Of a stretch of 64,000 nucleotides of DNA, positions 1-12,223 are shown piece by piece. How positions within the stretch are numbered: position 1 is the first letter of the stretch; the number at the start of each line of letters is the position of its first letter. Under the pieces are notes generated by a model that was given only the letters and a program-made list of their open reading frames with translations, ran no database searches and had not been told where the DNA came from. Where the stretch lies: assembly GCA_948470475.1 (NCBI GenBank), contig OX419336.1, positions 34,459,415 through 34,523,414 of the forward strand, read 5' to 3'. The translations under genes were made by a program, and so were the position numbers. This stretch comes from Galaxea fascicularis (taxonomy: Eukaryota; Cnidaria; Anthozoa; Scleractinia; Euphylliidae).

Positions 1-269
1 GACCATCCAAGGCGAATCCTTGGGCATTGAACCGGTAATGAAGCCATAGAAATCAATTCCTTTGAGGGAACTTCTTGAAAAGAAAACACCTTTACTACCA
101 ACAAATCTCCTTCCCAAACAAAATGGCTATCCAAGAGTAAAATTCCCTGACTTTTCACCGACTTTCAGGTAGAATTTAGAAATTCCTGACTTTTCCCTGA
201 CCTTGAAAACAATCTGTTTTTCCCTGAGTTTTCCCTCACTGTGGCAAATCTGCTTGATAGTACAGCACA

Positions 270-1222
270 GACCTTTTTCTTTTTTTTTTTTCTTAATCTT
301 TTTTTAAATAACAAATAAGGAACACAATGCTTACAATACAACTACGACCGGTATTTAGGCTACTAACTGCACTAGCTCTATTAACAACATATTACTCTAA
401 TTATTTACACTATTTAAATTACAATTACTACACAATTTACAGTCTACACAACTAATACAGTGACGACAAGGGGCAAATGGATAAATTACGTTACAGCTTT
501 AGGTTGTACAATAGAACTGGTCAACAACAGACCAAAGGCATGTAGTACATCATAGATAAAATAAGTTATGCACCTGACAGGAGATTAAAAATAGGCTGAT
601 GGGTAGGAGAAATATACCGATAGGTATAGAAAATATATCTAAAATATTAATTAAATCTTCATACATCCTGTAAGAGGTTTCCATTTCTTTGTGTCTCCAC
701 TTTTAGTTTCTATTTCATACTGTGATTTTAGTGTACATATGAAATGCGTAAGATTTGGACGATCTTCTTTTGTTTTAGCGAGCCATATGTGATAATATCG
801 TGCCAAGAGAGAGCAGTAATTGATAAGAAGCGCAAATTGAGAGATATCTGGCCTCAGACCCAAAGCAGTAGTGTTTGTAGCCTGCGAGCAAGCTCTCGGG
901 CTTGGGCTTGGGGTTTGGGGGAGGGGGGAGGGGGTGGGGGAGGGAAGTGTTTGTCAACACATAATCTCTAGGAAGTAGGTTTGAGTGTTTCAACCATTCA
1001 GTAAGTTTATTCCAAAGGTAAGATGTTTGGCTGCATGACCAAAAAAGATGGATTATGGACTCAGAGGATGTGTGACAAAAACTGCAATTTTCATCGCTCT
1101 GTAGACCTATTCTAAATAAGAAATTTTTGGTTGGTACGCGTCTGTGTAAGAATTTAAACTGAAACTCTATCAGCTTAGTCCTCTTTGTGCTCTTTGTGCA
1201 TTTTTTAGCATTTTTTATTTTG
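270..1222 (-). mobile_element. Decayed 3' end of a LINE (non-LTR retrotransposon)
   Basis: Read on the minus strand, 1222 to about 775 encodes the zinc-finger-like tail found at the end of LINE reverse transcriptases: a FKFLHRRVPT stretch, then CSFCHTSSESIIHLFWSC (a Cys/His cluster with the HLFW signature), then YLWNKLTEWL. The reading frame then shifts, and 863-651 continues with WLAKTKEDRPNLTHF and ends at a stop. A T-rich run at 271-293, which is A-rich on the element's own strand, fits the poly-A tail. The RT core and endonuclease are absent, so this is a 5'-truncated, frameshifted, dead copy. The C-rich linker between the two halves (G-rich on the plus strand, about 905-945) is unusual. 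Clade is not assignable from this piece. Confidence 0.75.
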
Positions 1223-1546
1223 TGAAGAGATTGTCACACTTGGCTAGCACTTTTTAGGGAGCATCGTAAAACCAAAAAGGGCAATCAAACCTGATGTGAT
1301 CAGGTATGATGCTGCTGATACTGCTTTAGTTATTAAAAATAATGTCATTTTTTTACATTCAGCCGTTTGCCAAAAGAGAAATATGCCCCCCTTCCTGAAT
1401 AGACGCCCTCTCTCCAATAAGCACCCTCCCTTGGAGCTACCGAGAGTAAATAAGGGTCCCAGGGGCTAAATTGCATCATTATGGCAGACTATGAAAATCT
1501 GAGCATCTTAGTTCAAAGGCACAGAAGAACAACAAAAAGAACTCAC

Positions 1547-1738
1547 ATCATCTGATGTCTGAATGATGAAATGCTTTGGCATACCATCATACCGCATCGA
1601 CAAAACAAACTGTCCTGGTTTGGTACCACTCTCTCTCACTAAATAGTCACCATCATTCTTCAGGAGGGCAGGTACATTTTTGCGATCGATTGTGCCATGG
1701 AACCATAACTCCTCTTGCAGAATAACATCATCCTCAGG
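1547..1738 (-). CDS. FES/FER-like: Fes/Fer SH2 exon
   Basis: A 192-bp phase-0 exon coding for most of an SH2 domain: ELWFHGTIDRKNVPALL, then DYLVRES with the phosphate-binding Arg, then FVLSMRYDGMPKHFIIQ. Vertebrate Fes/Fer SH2 domains have the same WYHG and FLVRES landmarks. It ends at a GTGAGT donor, so the last SH2 strands and helix are in a further exon not found in the window. Confidence 0.92.
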
Positions 1739-4700
1739 CTATAAAACAAGTTACAAATTATGTTAGGTTTAATACAAGGAGGCAGACACCAGTCAGGTGA
1801 AGGAAGCAAAGAGCCAAACCATGAAAAATCTTGAAAACTTTTACTGTGTGAATCCAAAACCCATGATTTTGACATTTCCCAGTGTGCAGATTATATACCT
1901 CTTACTACTCGAGTTTGAGTCCATACTGTAAGTTACGGACCAAGTTTTTTTTCCCATTCACTTATGGCCCAAGCGAGAAATGCATGGGCCATAAATCAAA
2001 GGGAAAAAAACTGAGGATCCCTAACTTACAAACAGACCGAGAAAACAAGGTTAGTAAGATATTTATTATATCTCTGAGGTTAGTCAGGTGCACGGGAAAG
2101 GAAACTTTCAAATTTAGTGGGCCATAGAGTAAAATACAGCTTGCAAAATTGACCAATCACAGCATACATACTAACTGAGAGATATAATAAAATAATTTAT
2201 TACTTATTAGGCGCAAATTAGCATGTGAATATGACCAAATGCACCCTACAATAATAAGCTTTACAATTCTAAATCTTTACAATTCTCAAATCAAACCAAG
2301 TCAAACCAAATGTTGGTTTTTGGGGAGAGGGGAAAACCAGAGTACCCTGAGCAAAACCTCTTGCAGCAGAGTAGAGAACCAACAAACTCAGTCCACTTAT
2401 GACGCCAAGTCCAGGAATCAAACCCAGGAAGGCGAGCACTCTCATCAACCCTGCTCCCCAATCAGAAGTGACATAAAACCACAAACTTCTTACCATTACT
2501 GTCTGTGGTTCTCGTGCGCGATTGGCATTTTACTTGAAACAAAATATTTCTAGTGTTTGGATTTTCATAATAAATTCACCGTTTACAGCATACAGACTAA
2601 TTACCATGTCAGAAGTGTTATACATGTATGCCATCACCTTTACCAACTCACCTCTATATATTCTCCCGCAGCACTGTCATCTGAGTCATCGTCCTTTGAA
2701 ATTCCATTGACCTTTTCAGACTGATGTCGTGAAGGCCGTTTCTCAGCGTTTGATGACTGCTCTCTTTCTACTTTTCTTTTTTTAAAAAGTGTACTTATTT
2801 TCCGAGCACTTTTCCTGATCTCAGGAGTAGACTGGCCAAATTCCTGTAAAAAATACATTCAGCCCAAAACATATTTTATTAATGTCTGAAACTGCAAGAT
2901 GGTTTCTTTCAGGACTGATAAGAATATACTAAGCAAACAAGATAATGACCTGTGAATACTCTTAAATAACTGCTTATCAAACGTCACCCTGTAGCAAAAA
3001 GTCCCCTTTGCTTCATAGTCACATCAATTAACATGTACTTTGGGATTTTCACATTAATCCCACATGATTACAATCTGCAATCTACAGTATTTGGCCAAAT
3101 AAAAAAGTAAAGGGGATGTTCTGCCTTCTTCAGGAAAAAAAAACTATTCAATTATTATAAATACAAATTTAATTTTGTAAACTGATGATCACCTTTCCCC
3201 ATACACTACAGTGTTTTCAATAAGGGCCGGCAGCTGGCGAAACTTGCCGTCTGCTTCACATGATTTCACCTCCTACTTTGAATAGAACTTACTTCAAATA
3301 TTATGAATAGCATGGAACAAAGTTGTATCTTCTCCACCTACTCCTAAACTTTTGCCACCTACTCTGATTCTTATTGAAAACCCTGCACTAACTATAACCA
3401 ATGCAACTTCCTTTTCTCTAGTCAGTTAACAACTCACCCCTGAAGGTGCCGCTGCTGTACCAGCAGCTGAAAGGTCGGCAAACTTTGCAGGCTGGGCATT
3501 GCCAAGTTTATCAAGGCCTGTTGCAATAACGGTGCACATTTCCTGAAAACAAAAATAGATAGGGCCTCTCACATTTTCGAACACTTGCAGAATTATGGAC
3601 ATTGTTGCACCCTCTGTTCAGTAGACTGTTTCCATATTTCAGATCATGCCTCAAGATAAAAGAGGCCTTTCATATTCAAAGAGAACAACCCTCTTTGAAC
3701 CAACAATTTACATCTTTGAGGCTATCCTTTTAATTCTCACATTGTCACGTTTTATGTACATGTACATTCCGTTGTTACTGGCATAATTAACACTTCCTCC
3801 TACTTAAAAATTCAACTTCCAATGCTTTGTACTTTATTCAACTGAAGATGACAGAAGTTTCTGTCAAAACATGTCTTATTAAAAGTTTTGTCATTTTCTT
3901 TAAAGTTCTAAAGTAAATTTAATAAGTAAATTTGAACTTATTAAAACTTATTTAATGTCTCAGAGGATGTTTGTGTTGTACTTAAAACAGTGCACCATGA
4001 TGGTTATGTAACTGGCTGAGTCAATTATAGATGCAGAACAGCAACTATTTGTAGCTTGATGAAAAACAATGAATATGATTGTTTAAAGGCTTGGATCAGT
4101 AACTCTAAATGTTGCAAACAGTTGTATTATTTGTATGTGCAATGATCATGTACTGGTATTCACAATATTATTCTCTTAAACAACTTTTTTCCTGCAGATG
4201 GCAGTGTACTTTTTCCACATGTAAAAACCTCATACTTAGGTTTTTTTTAGGGGACAGAGCCTTATTTATTTATTAATGCTTGTGCATGCACACTGACACC
4301 TTACATGTACAAAGTCGAAACCACCAGGAAAGCACTACAAACACAGCATCTTTACAGCTCATACAAAAATTATCAACAAGCAATAGCTGTTACAATGTGT
4401 ACCTTAAGTTTTGTTTGACTACACTTAAGATCATCCATGTGCCAATTCAGAACAAAAACACTTTGCTCCCTCTGAAGAATGCTGCAAAGCAAAGTAACAC
4501 TCATTTTGTTGTCTCCCCAGCATTGTATGTCATGTCCAAGCATGCTTTTAGATTTTGTGATAAACACCATGCATAATTATCTTGAATGTTCTGTGTTGGT
4601 ATTCTTCAAAAATTTGTCTAAAAATTATGGTTTCCGAATCAACTTCCAATTAAAACTAGCCATACCAGTTCTATTATTTAAAGACTCGGTAGAATTTTCC

Positions 4701-7700
4701 AAAACATCAAAAAACTTGAAAATTATTGCCCATAAAAGTCATTCCAATCAGTTTTTTGTTTATTTTTCTTTTCTTCTTACAGAAAATACTTCTTTCATGT
4801 CTTGTTGGCACTTCACAACAGCACAGTAATTTATGATATTTACTGCTAGTATGTTTTTTTGCTTTTGGCTTTCAAAAACGTCAGAATGCCAGTGGCCCTT
4901 ACCCCATTTATTTATTTATTTATTTAAATTTAATTAAATTTAAGTCAATTACCTATTTACCTTTAACAAATCAAACCAGCAGATTTAAATTAACCTAACA
5001 CAATTAACATTGCCCGCAAATTGCTAATCACGGAAGGAAGTGACAATGATTTCAAAAACCCTAAAATGTTAATGCACGACTGCTACAGTTTTCCCCATTT
5101 TTTTTAAGTAAATAAGTTTGTACCTGAAGTGCTCTACACTTCCTTGTTTGTCAGCTTGAAGTTTATCATTTTCCTGTTCAAATTCCCTTTGCTGCAAAAT
5201 TAAACAACAAGCATTTAATTCAGTGGGCATTTATGTCTTCACTGTGCATGCACAAATTCAATAATAATTATTATTACACTCACTGTAACTTCCAACTGCT
5301 GTTCAACATTTCCAAGATCCTGACTAAGAAGAGTTCTCCTATAAATAACAATAAACCAAACGAACAAATAGCAGGTGTTACACATATGATACATGTCACA
5401 GAGAGTTCAGATTTCCTAAACAAGAAGTTAATGCATATCTCTTACTAACTGAGTTTGAGGTCTGTTCTGTAAGTTACAGACTGAGTTTTTTCCCGTTCAC
5501 TTATGGCTCAAGTGTGAAGCGTGTGGGCCATAAATCAATGGGAAAAAAACAAGGATCTGTAACTTAGAGTACAGACCAAGAAAGGGAGGTTGGTAAGATA
5601 TTTATTATATCTCTGAGGTTAATCAGGCATGTGGGAAAGAAAACTTTCAAATTTAGTGGGCCGTACAGTGAAGTATGGCCTGCAAAATTGACCAATCACA
5701 GCGCATGTATAACTGAGAGATATAATAAAATGTTTTCAGTTGTGATATCAACCTGTCAATTCTCATCACTCTTCCCCTACACTGTACATGTATTTATTTT
5801 GTACAAGTTATCAAGAGAATATTTGTTTAAACGTACACGACCTGTACTTTATTACGTCTTTGGTGTTCTGAATTTCCCCATGGCCCACATGTTTATAGGA
5901 AATCCATATCAACCATGAGTAGCATTTCCAAGAATAAAATGAACATCTGAATTCCTCTTTACAGTATTAGTCCAGCATTTGAGTGCAGCCTTGAAGATTT
6001 CTCTTGAAATCTTTCAGAAAAACACACATCAACTGAAAAAATTAATCTTTCAAAATACGTAGGAAACAATAATACTACCATTTTTGAGCTACCGTGAACA
6101 GCAAACATTTTTCCGCGTTGTTACATGTTCAAAACATTCAAGTTTGTCTAGACAAACTGTCACGTTGTTAAGCGTGAATATGTCAAATTTTGACAAATCC
6201 ACCTCAAATTGAGGCAGAGCTGTCAAAATTTGACATATTGACATTAAAAATGTGACAGTTTGTGTAGACAAACTTAAACGTTTTGAGCATGTAACAACCC
6301 GGCAAAAAGTTTGCCATTCACGAAAGCTCGAAAATGGTAGTAATGTTACTATTAATAGACTCCAAGTACTTCATGCTGTATTTTGTTAATAAACTCTAGG
6401 GAAATTTCTGCAGGGGTTCTGAAATCTCACTGGAATTGTTCAAAACTGACAAGCAAATTTCAAGACGTAGATTGACTGTAATCAAGCACTACTGAGGGTG
6501 TAAGGAGACTGGGTGCTGGTCACTGGTTAATATCTTACTTGTGCTGAAGTTTCTCCATGGTTAAATCATTGACAACCAATTCATCGGCAGTAACCCCTGT
6601 TGACGTCAATTCAAGAAGACTTGAATCAAAGATAAATGACGGAACTGGTGACTGATTCTGCCTGCAAGGACCACAAAAATCAAGATCATTAATAAAATTC
6701 AAACATTTGATTGTACATTTGTAACATGCAGTGGCCTTTTGGTCAACTAATCATAAGTCACACCAAGTTAAGAACTTGGTTGAGTCTGATAGTGGGTCAC
6801 AGAGCTTTGCCATTTCAAACAATATTTATAACATAGCTAGTAAATTCTGATGACATCAGCAAACAATGCCTTGAGAAAAAGTTTTCTCTGTGAGACTGTA
6901 GTGTACTTCGGCATTTGGCATTCAAAAACGTGGGAAAACTTCAGCAAAAAATTAAACATAGCAACTAGCAAACCAGCTTATGAAGAATATCTGCTGAATT
7001 TTGGTTTGGGATTGGAGTTTTTAAGACCCGAAAAAGCCCAAAGAAAAGGAAAAGTGAGAACAAGCAAGCAACTCTAAGTGAATCAGAGATGAAAATATCC
7101 TTGCAGAAAGACTGGAAAGACACTCTGGAAGAACCAAACAAATAACAAACTAGTCTGTTGGAACACTCAAAGGTAGCTACTTCCATTTCAAATTTAATGT
7201 CTTTAAGAGTTCAAGCGTAGCGAAATGTCTTTCTGAAACAAAATAACCAACTCACTGAAGAATACCTAGGAGAGGAAATTTCTCCTTAACATTGAATTAA
7301 ACTACCACCTTGACAATGTTATAAAACAATTGGTTCATGGGTCAGCTGTGCATTCATCGAATTACGAAGCACTTGGGAAGTTTGTAGAGCACTCAAGAAA
7401 CTAGACTTGCTCTAGGCTACGCCTCGAGCAATTCTTCCGCATCTTTTGTGCTCTCCAAACTTCCCACGTAATTCATATCTCAATAAATGCACACTGACCC
7501 ATGAACCAATTCAGGATTGGACATTTAATTCACTGCAATTCCATTATCTCGTCCAAAACAGGTTGTTAGATGACAATTTTGGAAATGCTGGACAATAATT
7601 TTACAATCTGATTGAACATGATTTCTAAAAAGACTATTTCCTCTGGACATGTAAAGGGGAACCTGATTAAACCGGTACTTTTGGGAAAATGGAATTGGTT

Positions 7701-10700
7701 AAGAAGAGGAGGTTAAAAAAAAGTGTGTTGGAAAAAGTAGACAGGTTCAAAAAACTGGAACCAGGGGACCATTTTCTCAAAATGTCCAAATGTCCAAAAA
7801 TAGTTTTCAAATCCATTTCACATCCATTGGTGGTAGGTTTTAGCAAAATAGTCTACTGTGTAATTCTTATTACAAGTCATTTTTCTACAGTGACCCCTTT
7901 CATGATGTCAAGATTCAAGAATACACCACTTTAAGAGAAAGAAGCACTTCCATATTAAACACAGTTTTAAATACCTGTGTTTGGTGATGAAGTTGGCATA
8001 TTCTTGATCCTTTTTTACTTCACTAACACTGGTCTGTACTGCTTGGCTTGAAGTGAAATACTCCTCCCGACAACAGTTTGTAAGATGAACTACATCCTGA
8101 AGGAGATCTTTCCTAACACCCAACATAACAAAAATTTAATGTTTTAATAATAATTATTATAATAATGATGATGAGCATGAGCATGATGACCAAAAAAAAT
8201 TAAACAATAACAGCAATGATGATATCAAATGATAATAGTAGCAACAACAACAGAATAAATGGCAAGATCTGAGTTTGCAAGTTGAAACTTGATCAACACA
8301 GAGGAAAAAAACCAACTGCCTCCAAGCTGTATAGGACAGCAGAATGTGCTGATTATAAGGGATCAGACCTGTAATTCATTTTACAACAATGCCCTTTCTT
8401 TAATATGTACATTGTTATGTGTACCTCTCACACAGTAAATGTTTCCTTAATCAAAAAAACTACATGTGTAAAACACATGCAAATAAGTCTTTTTTCCCAG
8501 AGTTTATGATGACCATGATGATGATGGATTTCTTGTTAATTAAAGTTTCCTTAAAAAAAAAATACAAAAAGTCTTCACAGACAATAGAAATGGGCAGCAT
8601 TTGAAGGGTTCCCCATAAAGAAGGCATAATTAAGTATAATGAACTCTTTTGCCTTTACATCCAAATCTCACTAAATTCTCTCACCTTTGTCATACACACT
8701 ATTTATGGTGTCAGAAATGAAATTTTATAATTATTTTGCAATGTAAAGACCTTCACTGTACCTAAAACTGAATCAACTGAAGCAATGCATGAATGATTTT
8801 TCAACAAAAGAAAACACTCATGTATCAGATCCCTTTACAGTCTTTCCCGTAAAACTGTGAACACCAGAAAAAATTGGTGGAATGTTTGTTTCACGAAAAA
8901 TCAGAAGCAACAGGAAACCACAACCTAATTTCCGTAACTGTTTGCGGTTTAGTTTTCTCACGCATATTGGCTTTTTACTTGAAACACAATAACATTCCAT
9001 AGATATTTCAGGTGTTCACGGTTTTACGGGAAAGACTGTTATTTCAGCCTCTTGAGTTTTTGGCAAAAGTTATAGGCTAATCCTACAAATCCTGGCCTTC
9101 AGATAAAAAAGGGCAGAATTTCAATTCTGACAACATTTCCAGTATGTCAGGCAAGTTTCAAGGCATTTTGTAGTTTAAGGCAAAAAAGTGAATGACATAC
9201 ACCCCTTTCCTGGGAAACCCTCAAACTATGGAGAAGTTATTTTTTTCTAAATGACTATACTGAACAAAGGAAAAAATTATACAGTATGGTAACATTTTTA
9301 CAGTCTTTCCCGTTGTAACGTTAAATATGTTTAATTGGACTCCTCTGACTCATCTTCGTAGAAGCTCAAAATGCAACTGACAACGCATACATTACACACG
9401 ACTTAAATATACACAATCGGGTACATTCCACATGCATGTGCAGTATTCGCGCGCACCAAATTCTAATTACCTATGCTAATAAATATCGACACACCTGTAA
9501 AACCATGAACGTCAGAAAAAAATTCTGGAATGTTCATTGTTTTGCGACCAATCAGAAGCAACATGAAACCACAACCTAATTACTGTTACTGGTTGCGGTT
9601 CAGTTTTCTCATGCGTGATTGGCTTTTTACTTGAAACACAATAATTTCCATAGATATTTCTGGTGTTCACGGTTTTACGGGAAAGACTGTAATGAATGAG
9701 TTACAGGTTCCGGTCAATTATGCCTTGACAACTGAATGAAACCTGAACAAGTGTGGCTCTACAATACCTATAACAATTTAAGCAATATGGATGTTTTGAA
9801 AGTGATCAACACAACTTACCATTCACCAACATATTCCTCTTGCAAATACTGGAAGGAATTTAACATTGTTGGAACAAGAACTTTATTATAAAATCCTTGA
9901 TGACAATTTCCTGATCTCAGGGCCAGGACATAATCATTGTGATTCTGATGGAGTTTCAAAGTAGTTTTCACATATCTGTCTTTTGAACGTTCCCAGTCTT
10001 TGTTGTTGCATTTGTCCTTTGACCGCACTTCTTCAAACTTTCTCTTCCCTGACTCAGATTCTTTAGCATTGTCTTGGTAAGTTTTTTTCAGTCTTTCAAT
10101 TTCATCTGATTCTTGCTTGAAACTGCTGTCAATTCGGAACTTCTCATTTTTGTACTTCCTAAGTAAACTTTTCTTGTCCTCAATAAGTTGCTCAAGTCTT
10201 TTCAGTGTCGTAGAATTCAAAAGGGTGGTGAATTCTGTGATTAATTTTGCCTTTGTTTCACTTTCTGTGATATATGTATACCAAGCCTAAATAAAAAAGA
10301 ATTGTTGGGATCAACCAGAATGTTGTCTCTGTTGTAACTACATGGAATATAATCTGTTAGGTTAAAATGTGATAAAAATGAGACAAACTGTAAACAATTA
10401 ACAGTAAACATGAGAAGATTAAGAGATCCACATCCACATCCATTAGGCTAAAATGCGATAAAAATTAATCGCATTTGTAAACATGAAAAGACTAAGACAT
10501 CCACATCTTCATGATTTATTTCGCATACATCATTTAGAGATTACAGATCCACATCTGTTGAGCCTACAAACAAAACACAATTTCAAGAAGAAGGTATCCT
10601 TTTTCTCCACCAGGTCAATATATTTGCAGGGGTTTCAAAAAGAAAAAAAGTAGCAGGAGGATATTCAGAAGTAACCGGAGAACTATTGCGCCTCGATAGC

Positions 10701-12223
10701 AGCACAGGGTGGTGGAGCCGAGGTTTACACTAAAAGTATCTGGCACAAACGCTTAAAGTAGCCGGTGACTTGCATCGGGTGCCGGCTTAAACTAAAAACC
10801 CTGTATTTGTACAGGGAAACACTTCCAAAACATGCAGCAATACTGTTTGTAGATGTTTACATGTAGCAGGAAAATGATGTACAGTGTACATGTAAGTTTC
10901 TGGTTTTTGCTTAACTCTTTCCACAGAATAAAACAACACATCAACTTGTTCAAGTGGAATTGTCAGACTTGGGAGGGCAGCAGCCTGAGATGAACTCAGT
11001 TAAAAAGCAATATGTGATAAATGAAAATGTCAGTCTACTATAACAGACAGGTGTGTATTTTACAACATCGTAATGTTTTAATTATATGTTAATAATAATT
11101 ACAGTATTAACATAATTATAATTATTATAGAGCTACTGTGCAGTAATGTATGCTGTCCTTTTAATATTTCTCTCAGAGGTGTTTCTGTTGGATTTCATTT
11201 TACTAGATATTTTCAATCGTAGGGAGCTAAAGAAGCGTGAAATAATTATCATTCTTTCATGTGAACTCAAGTTACTTGCACAGCTGAAAACATCCTCATG
11301 ATACTGACACTGTTAACCGTGTATCTGAGGTCAACTTTTTTCAATTCTTTCATCTGATATAATAGTACCCGTATGTAAATTTTTTCTAGACGTTTCATTT
11401 TCGTAAGCAAGAACTGAGTGAACGTTACGGTTGGATGAAATCATCTCCTGGACGGTATAATATTGGCGATGATCAACAAGACATAAGTTAAGTCTTATAT
11501 TTATATACTTATATTGCGCGTTTCATCTAAATACCATTCTAAAAAATCGATTCAGTGATCTGTGATACGCAAAGTTCTAAGAATCGACTTGCCAAAAGAG
11601 AGAAAACGAAGAGAGACAAACAAAGTTCGACTGAATTTACAAGGAAATCTTTAATCAATACTGTGTAAAGAATTCTCATACACATTCCACTGAGTTCCTG
11701 CCGTCGAAGAATGTGAGCTTGCATTGTAATTTTAGTAATGAAAACATGACACAAACATAAGCATAATATAAAGCTGAGTGTAAAGTTACCAAGACGTCTA
11801 CATTAAATACAATCAGTTTCTCACAGATCAAGGCCAAAGCAAGGGAAACACGAATTTATAATATCATCGAAACCGGAACAACTTTCACGTCAAGATCGAT
11901 TGTCTTGAGTCGAAATGGTTTACCTTTTAATTCGTCATTTATCATTTATGCCTTCCGTATACACCAACAACATTCAACACTATACAGCGTACCTTCCTGA
12001 TCGGACTCTCCCTGTCGTTTTCATTAATAACTTTAGCAGCAGCTGTGTTGATTCTCGCTAAGGCTGAGGCATATTCCAGTTCCACTTTTGCTCGCTTAGT
12101 CAAGTATTCCTTCACATGCTCTAGATGTTTTAACTCTCCTTCGATGTGAGATACGATCGCTTCATGACCAGCTTTGGAGGACAAATCCACTGAAAATCGA
12201 AGATGTTGACTGTTGAAACTCAT
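1547..12223 (-). CDS. FES/FER-like: Fes/Fer-family non-receptor tyrosine kinase, 5' part (F-BAR, coiled coil, SH2; kinase domain not in view)
   Basis: Exons read right to left: 12223-11993, 10286-9820, 8112-7975, 6661-6539, 5338-5284, 5191-5124, 3542-3438, 2843-2652 and 1738-1547, each with GT/AG borders. The first three or four encode an F-BAR domain, which binds curved membrane: start MSFNSQHLRF, YLTKRAKVELEYASAL, DRYVKTTLKLHQNHNDYVL, YANFITKHR. A short coiled coil follows (LGNVEQQLEVT, EFEQENDKLQ), then a basic Ser-rich linker, then an SH2 domain with ELWFHGTIDR and the phosphotyrosine-binding DYLVRES. F-BAR plus SH2 in this order is specific to Fes/Fer cytoplasmic kinases, which act downstream of receptors at membranes and the cytoskeleton. 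Phases agree from exon 1 to 5124-5191 and from 3438-3542 to the SH2 exon, but not between those two blocks, so an exon or splice site is missing there. The rest of SH2 and the kinase domain should lie left of position 1547; I see nothing convincing for them in 1-1546. Confidence 0.9.
1896..2190. repeat. Double fold-back repeat, copy 1 of 3
   Basis: About 295 bp in an intron of the Fes/Fer gene. The first half folds on itself around arms containing the TGTAAGTTACGGACC type motif, and the second half folds using ATATCTCTGAGGTTAG near its left and CTGAGAGATATAA at its right end. The same sequence recurs at about 5434-5729 and 44785-45056. I see no coding capacity, so this is a non-autonomous element of unknown superfamily. 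Confidence 0.6.
5434..5729. repeat. Double fold-back repeat, copy 2 of 3
   Basis: Same element as 1896-2190, in the same orientation, inside another intron of the Fes/Fer gene. It shares the stretches GACCAATCACAGCGCA and CTGAGAGATATAATAAAA with the others apart from scattered substitutions. Confidence 0.6.
6074..6341. repeat. Fold-back (MITE-like) element with about 85-bp inverted arms
   Basis: The left end ACTACCATTTTTGAGCT and right end AGCTCGAAAATGGTAGT are inverted copies, and the complementarity continues inward through GCGTTGTTACATG / CATGTAACAACCC and AAGTTTGTCTAGACAAACT. Lies in a Fes/Fer intron; non-coding. Confidence 0.6.
7329..7510. repeat. Fold-back (MITE-like) element
   Basis: Ends ATTGGTTCATGGGTCAG and CTGACCCATGAACCAAT are inverted copies; inner complementarity includes TGTGCATT/AATGCACA and GGGAAGTTTG/CAAACTTCCC. 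Intronic in the Fes/Fer gene; non-coding. Confidence 0.65.
8834..9039. repeat. MITE with TIR ACAGTCTTTCCCGTAAAAC, copy 1
   Basis: Left end ACAGTCTTTCCCGTAAAAC and right end GTTTTACGGGAAAGACTGT are inverted copies, continuing into GTGAACACC / GGTGTTCAC. A second copy lies about 460 bp away at 9301-9690. Non-coding, intronic. Confidence 0.7.
9301..9690. repeat. MITE with TIR ACAGTCTTTCCCGT, copy 2, interrupted near its left end
   Basis: The right end is complete (GTTTTACGGGAAAGACTGT). The left terminus ACAGTCTTTCCCGT stands alone at 9301-9314, and the remainder of the element (GTAAAACCATGAACGTCAG) resumes at about 9497. The roughly 180 bp between look like an insertion into the terminal repeat. 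The body matches copy 1 (AATCAGAAGCAACA, CCACAACCTAATT). Confidence 0.55.
9820..10286 (-). CDS. FES/FER-like: Fes/Fer main F-BAR exon
   Basis: A 467-bp exon that begins AWYTYITESETKAKL and continues through a Lys-rich helical region (KKSLLRKYKNEKF, ERSKDRYVKTTLK) to YLQEEYVGE. The strong helix and charge pattern fit the long antiparallel helices of an F-BAR dimer. Splice acceptor TTTTTATTTAG, donor GTAAGT; it leaves phase 2, which the next exon (7975-8112) accepts. Confidence 0.88.
11993..12223 (-). CDS. FES/FER-like: Fes/Fer first coding exon (F-BAR helix 1 region)
   Basis: Encodes 77 residues from MSFNSQH to SPIRK and ends in phase 0 at a GTACGC donor. The frame is open further upstream, with an additional Met about 41 codons earlier. 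The chosen start matches the short N-terminus usual in this family, and the upstream part is Lys/Arg-rich without family resemblance, so it is probably 5' UTR. Confidence 0.85.
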
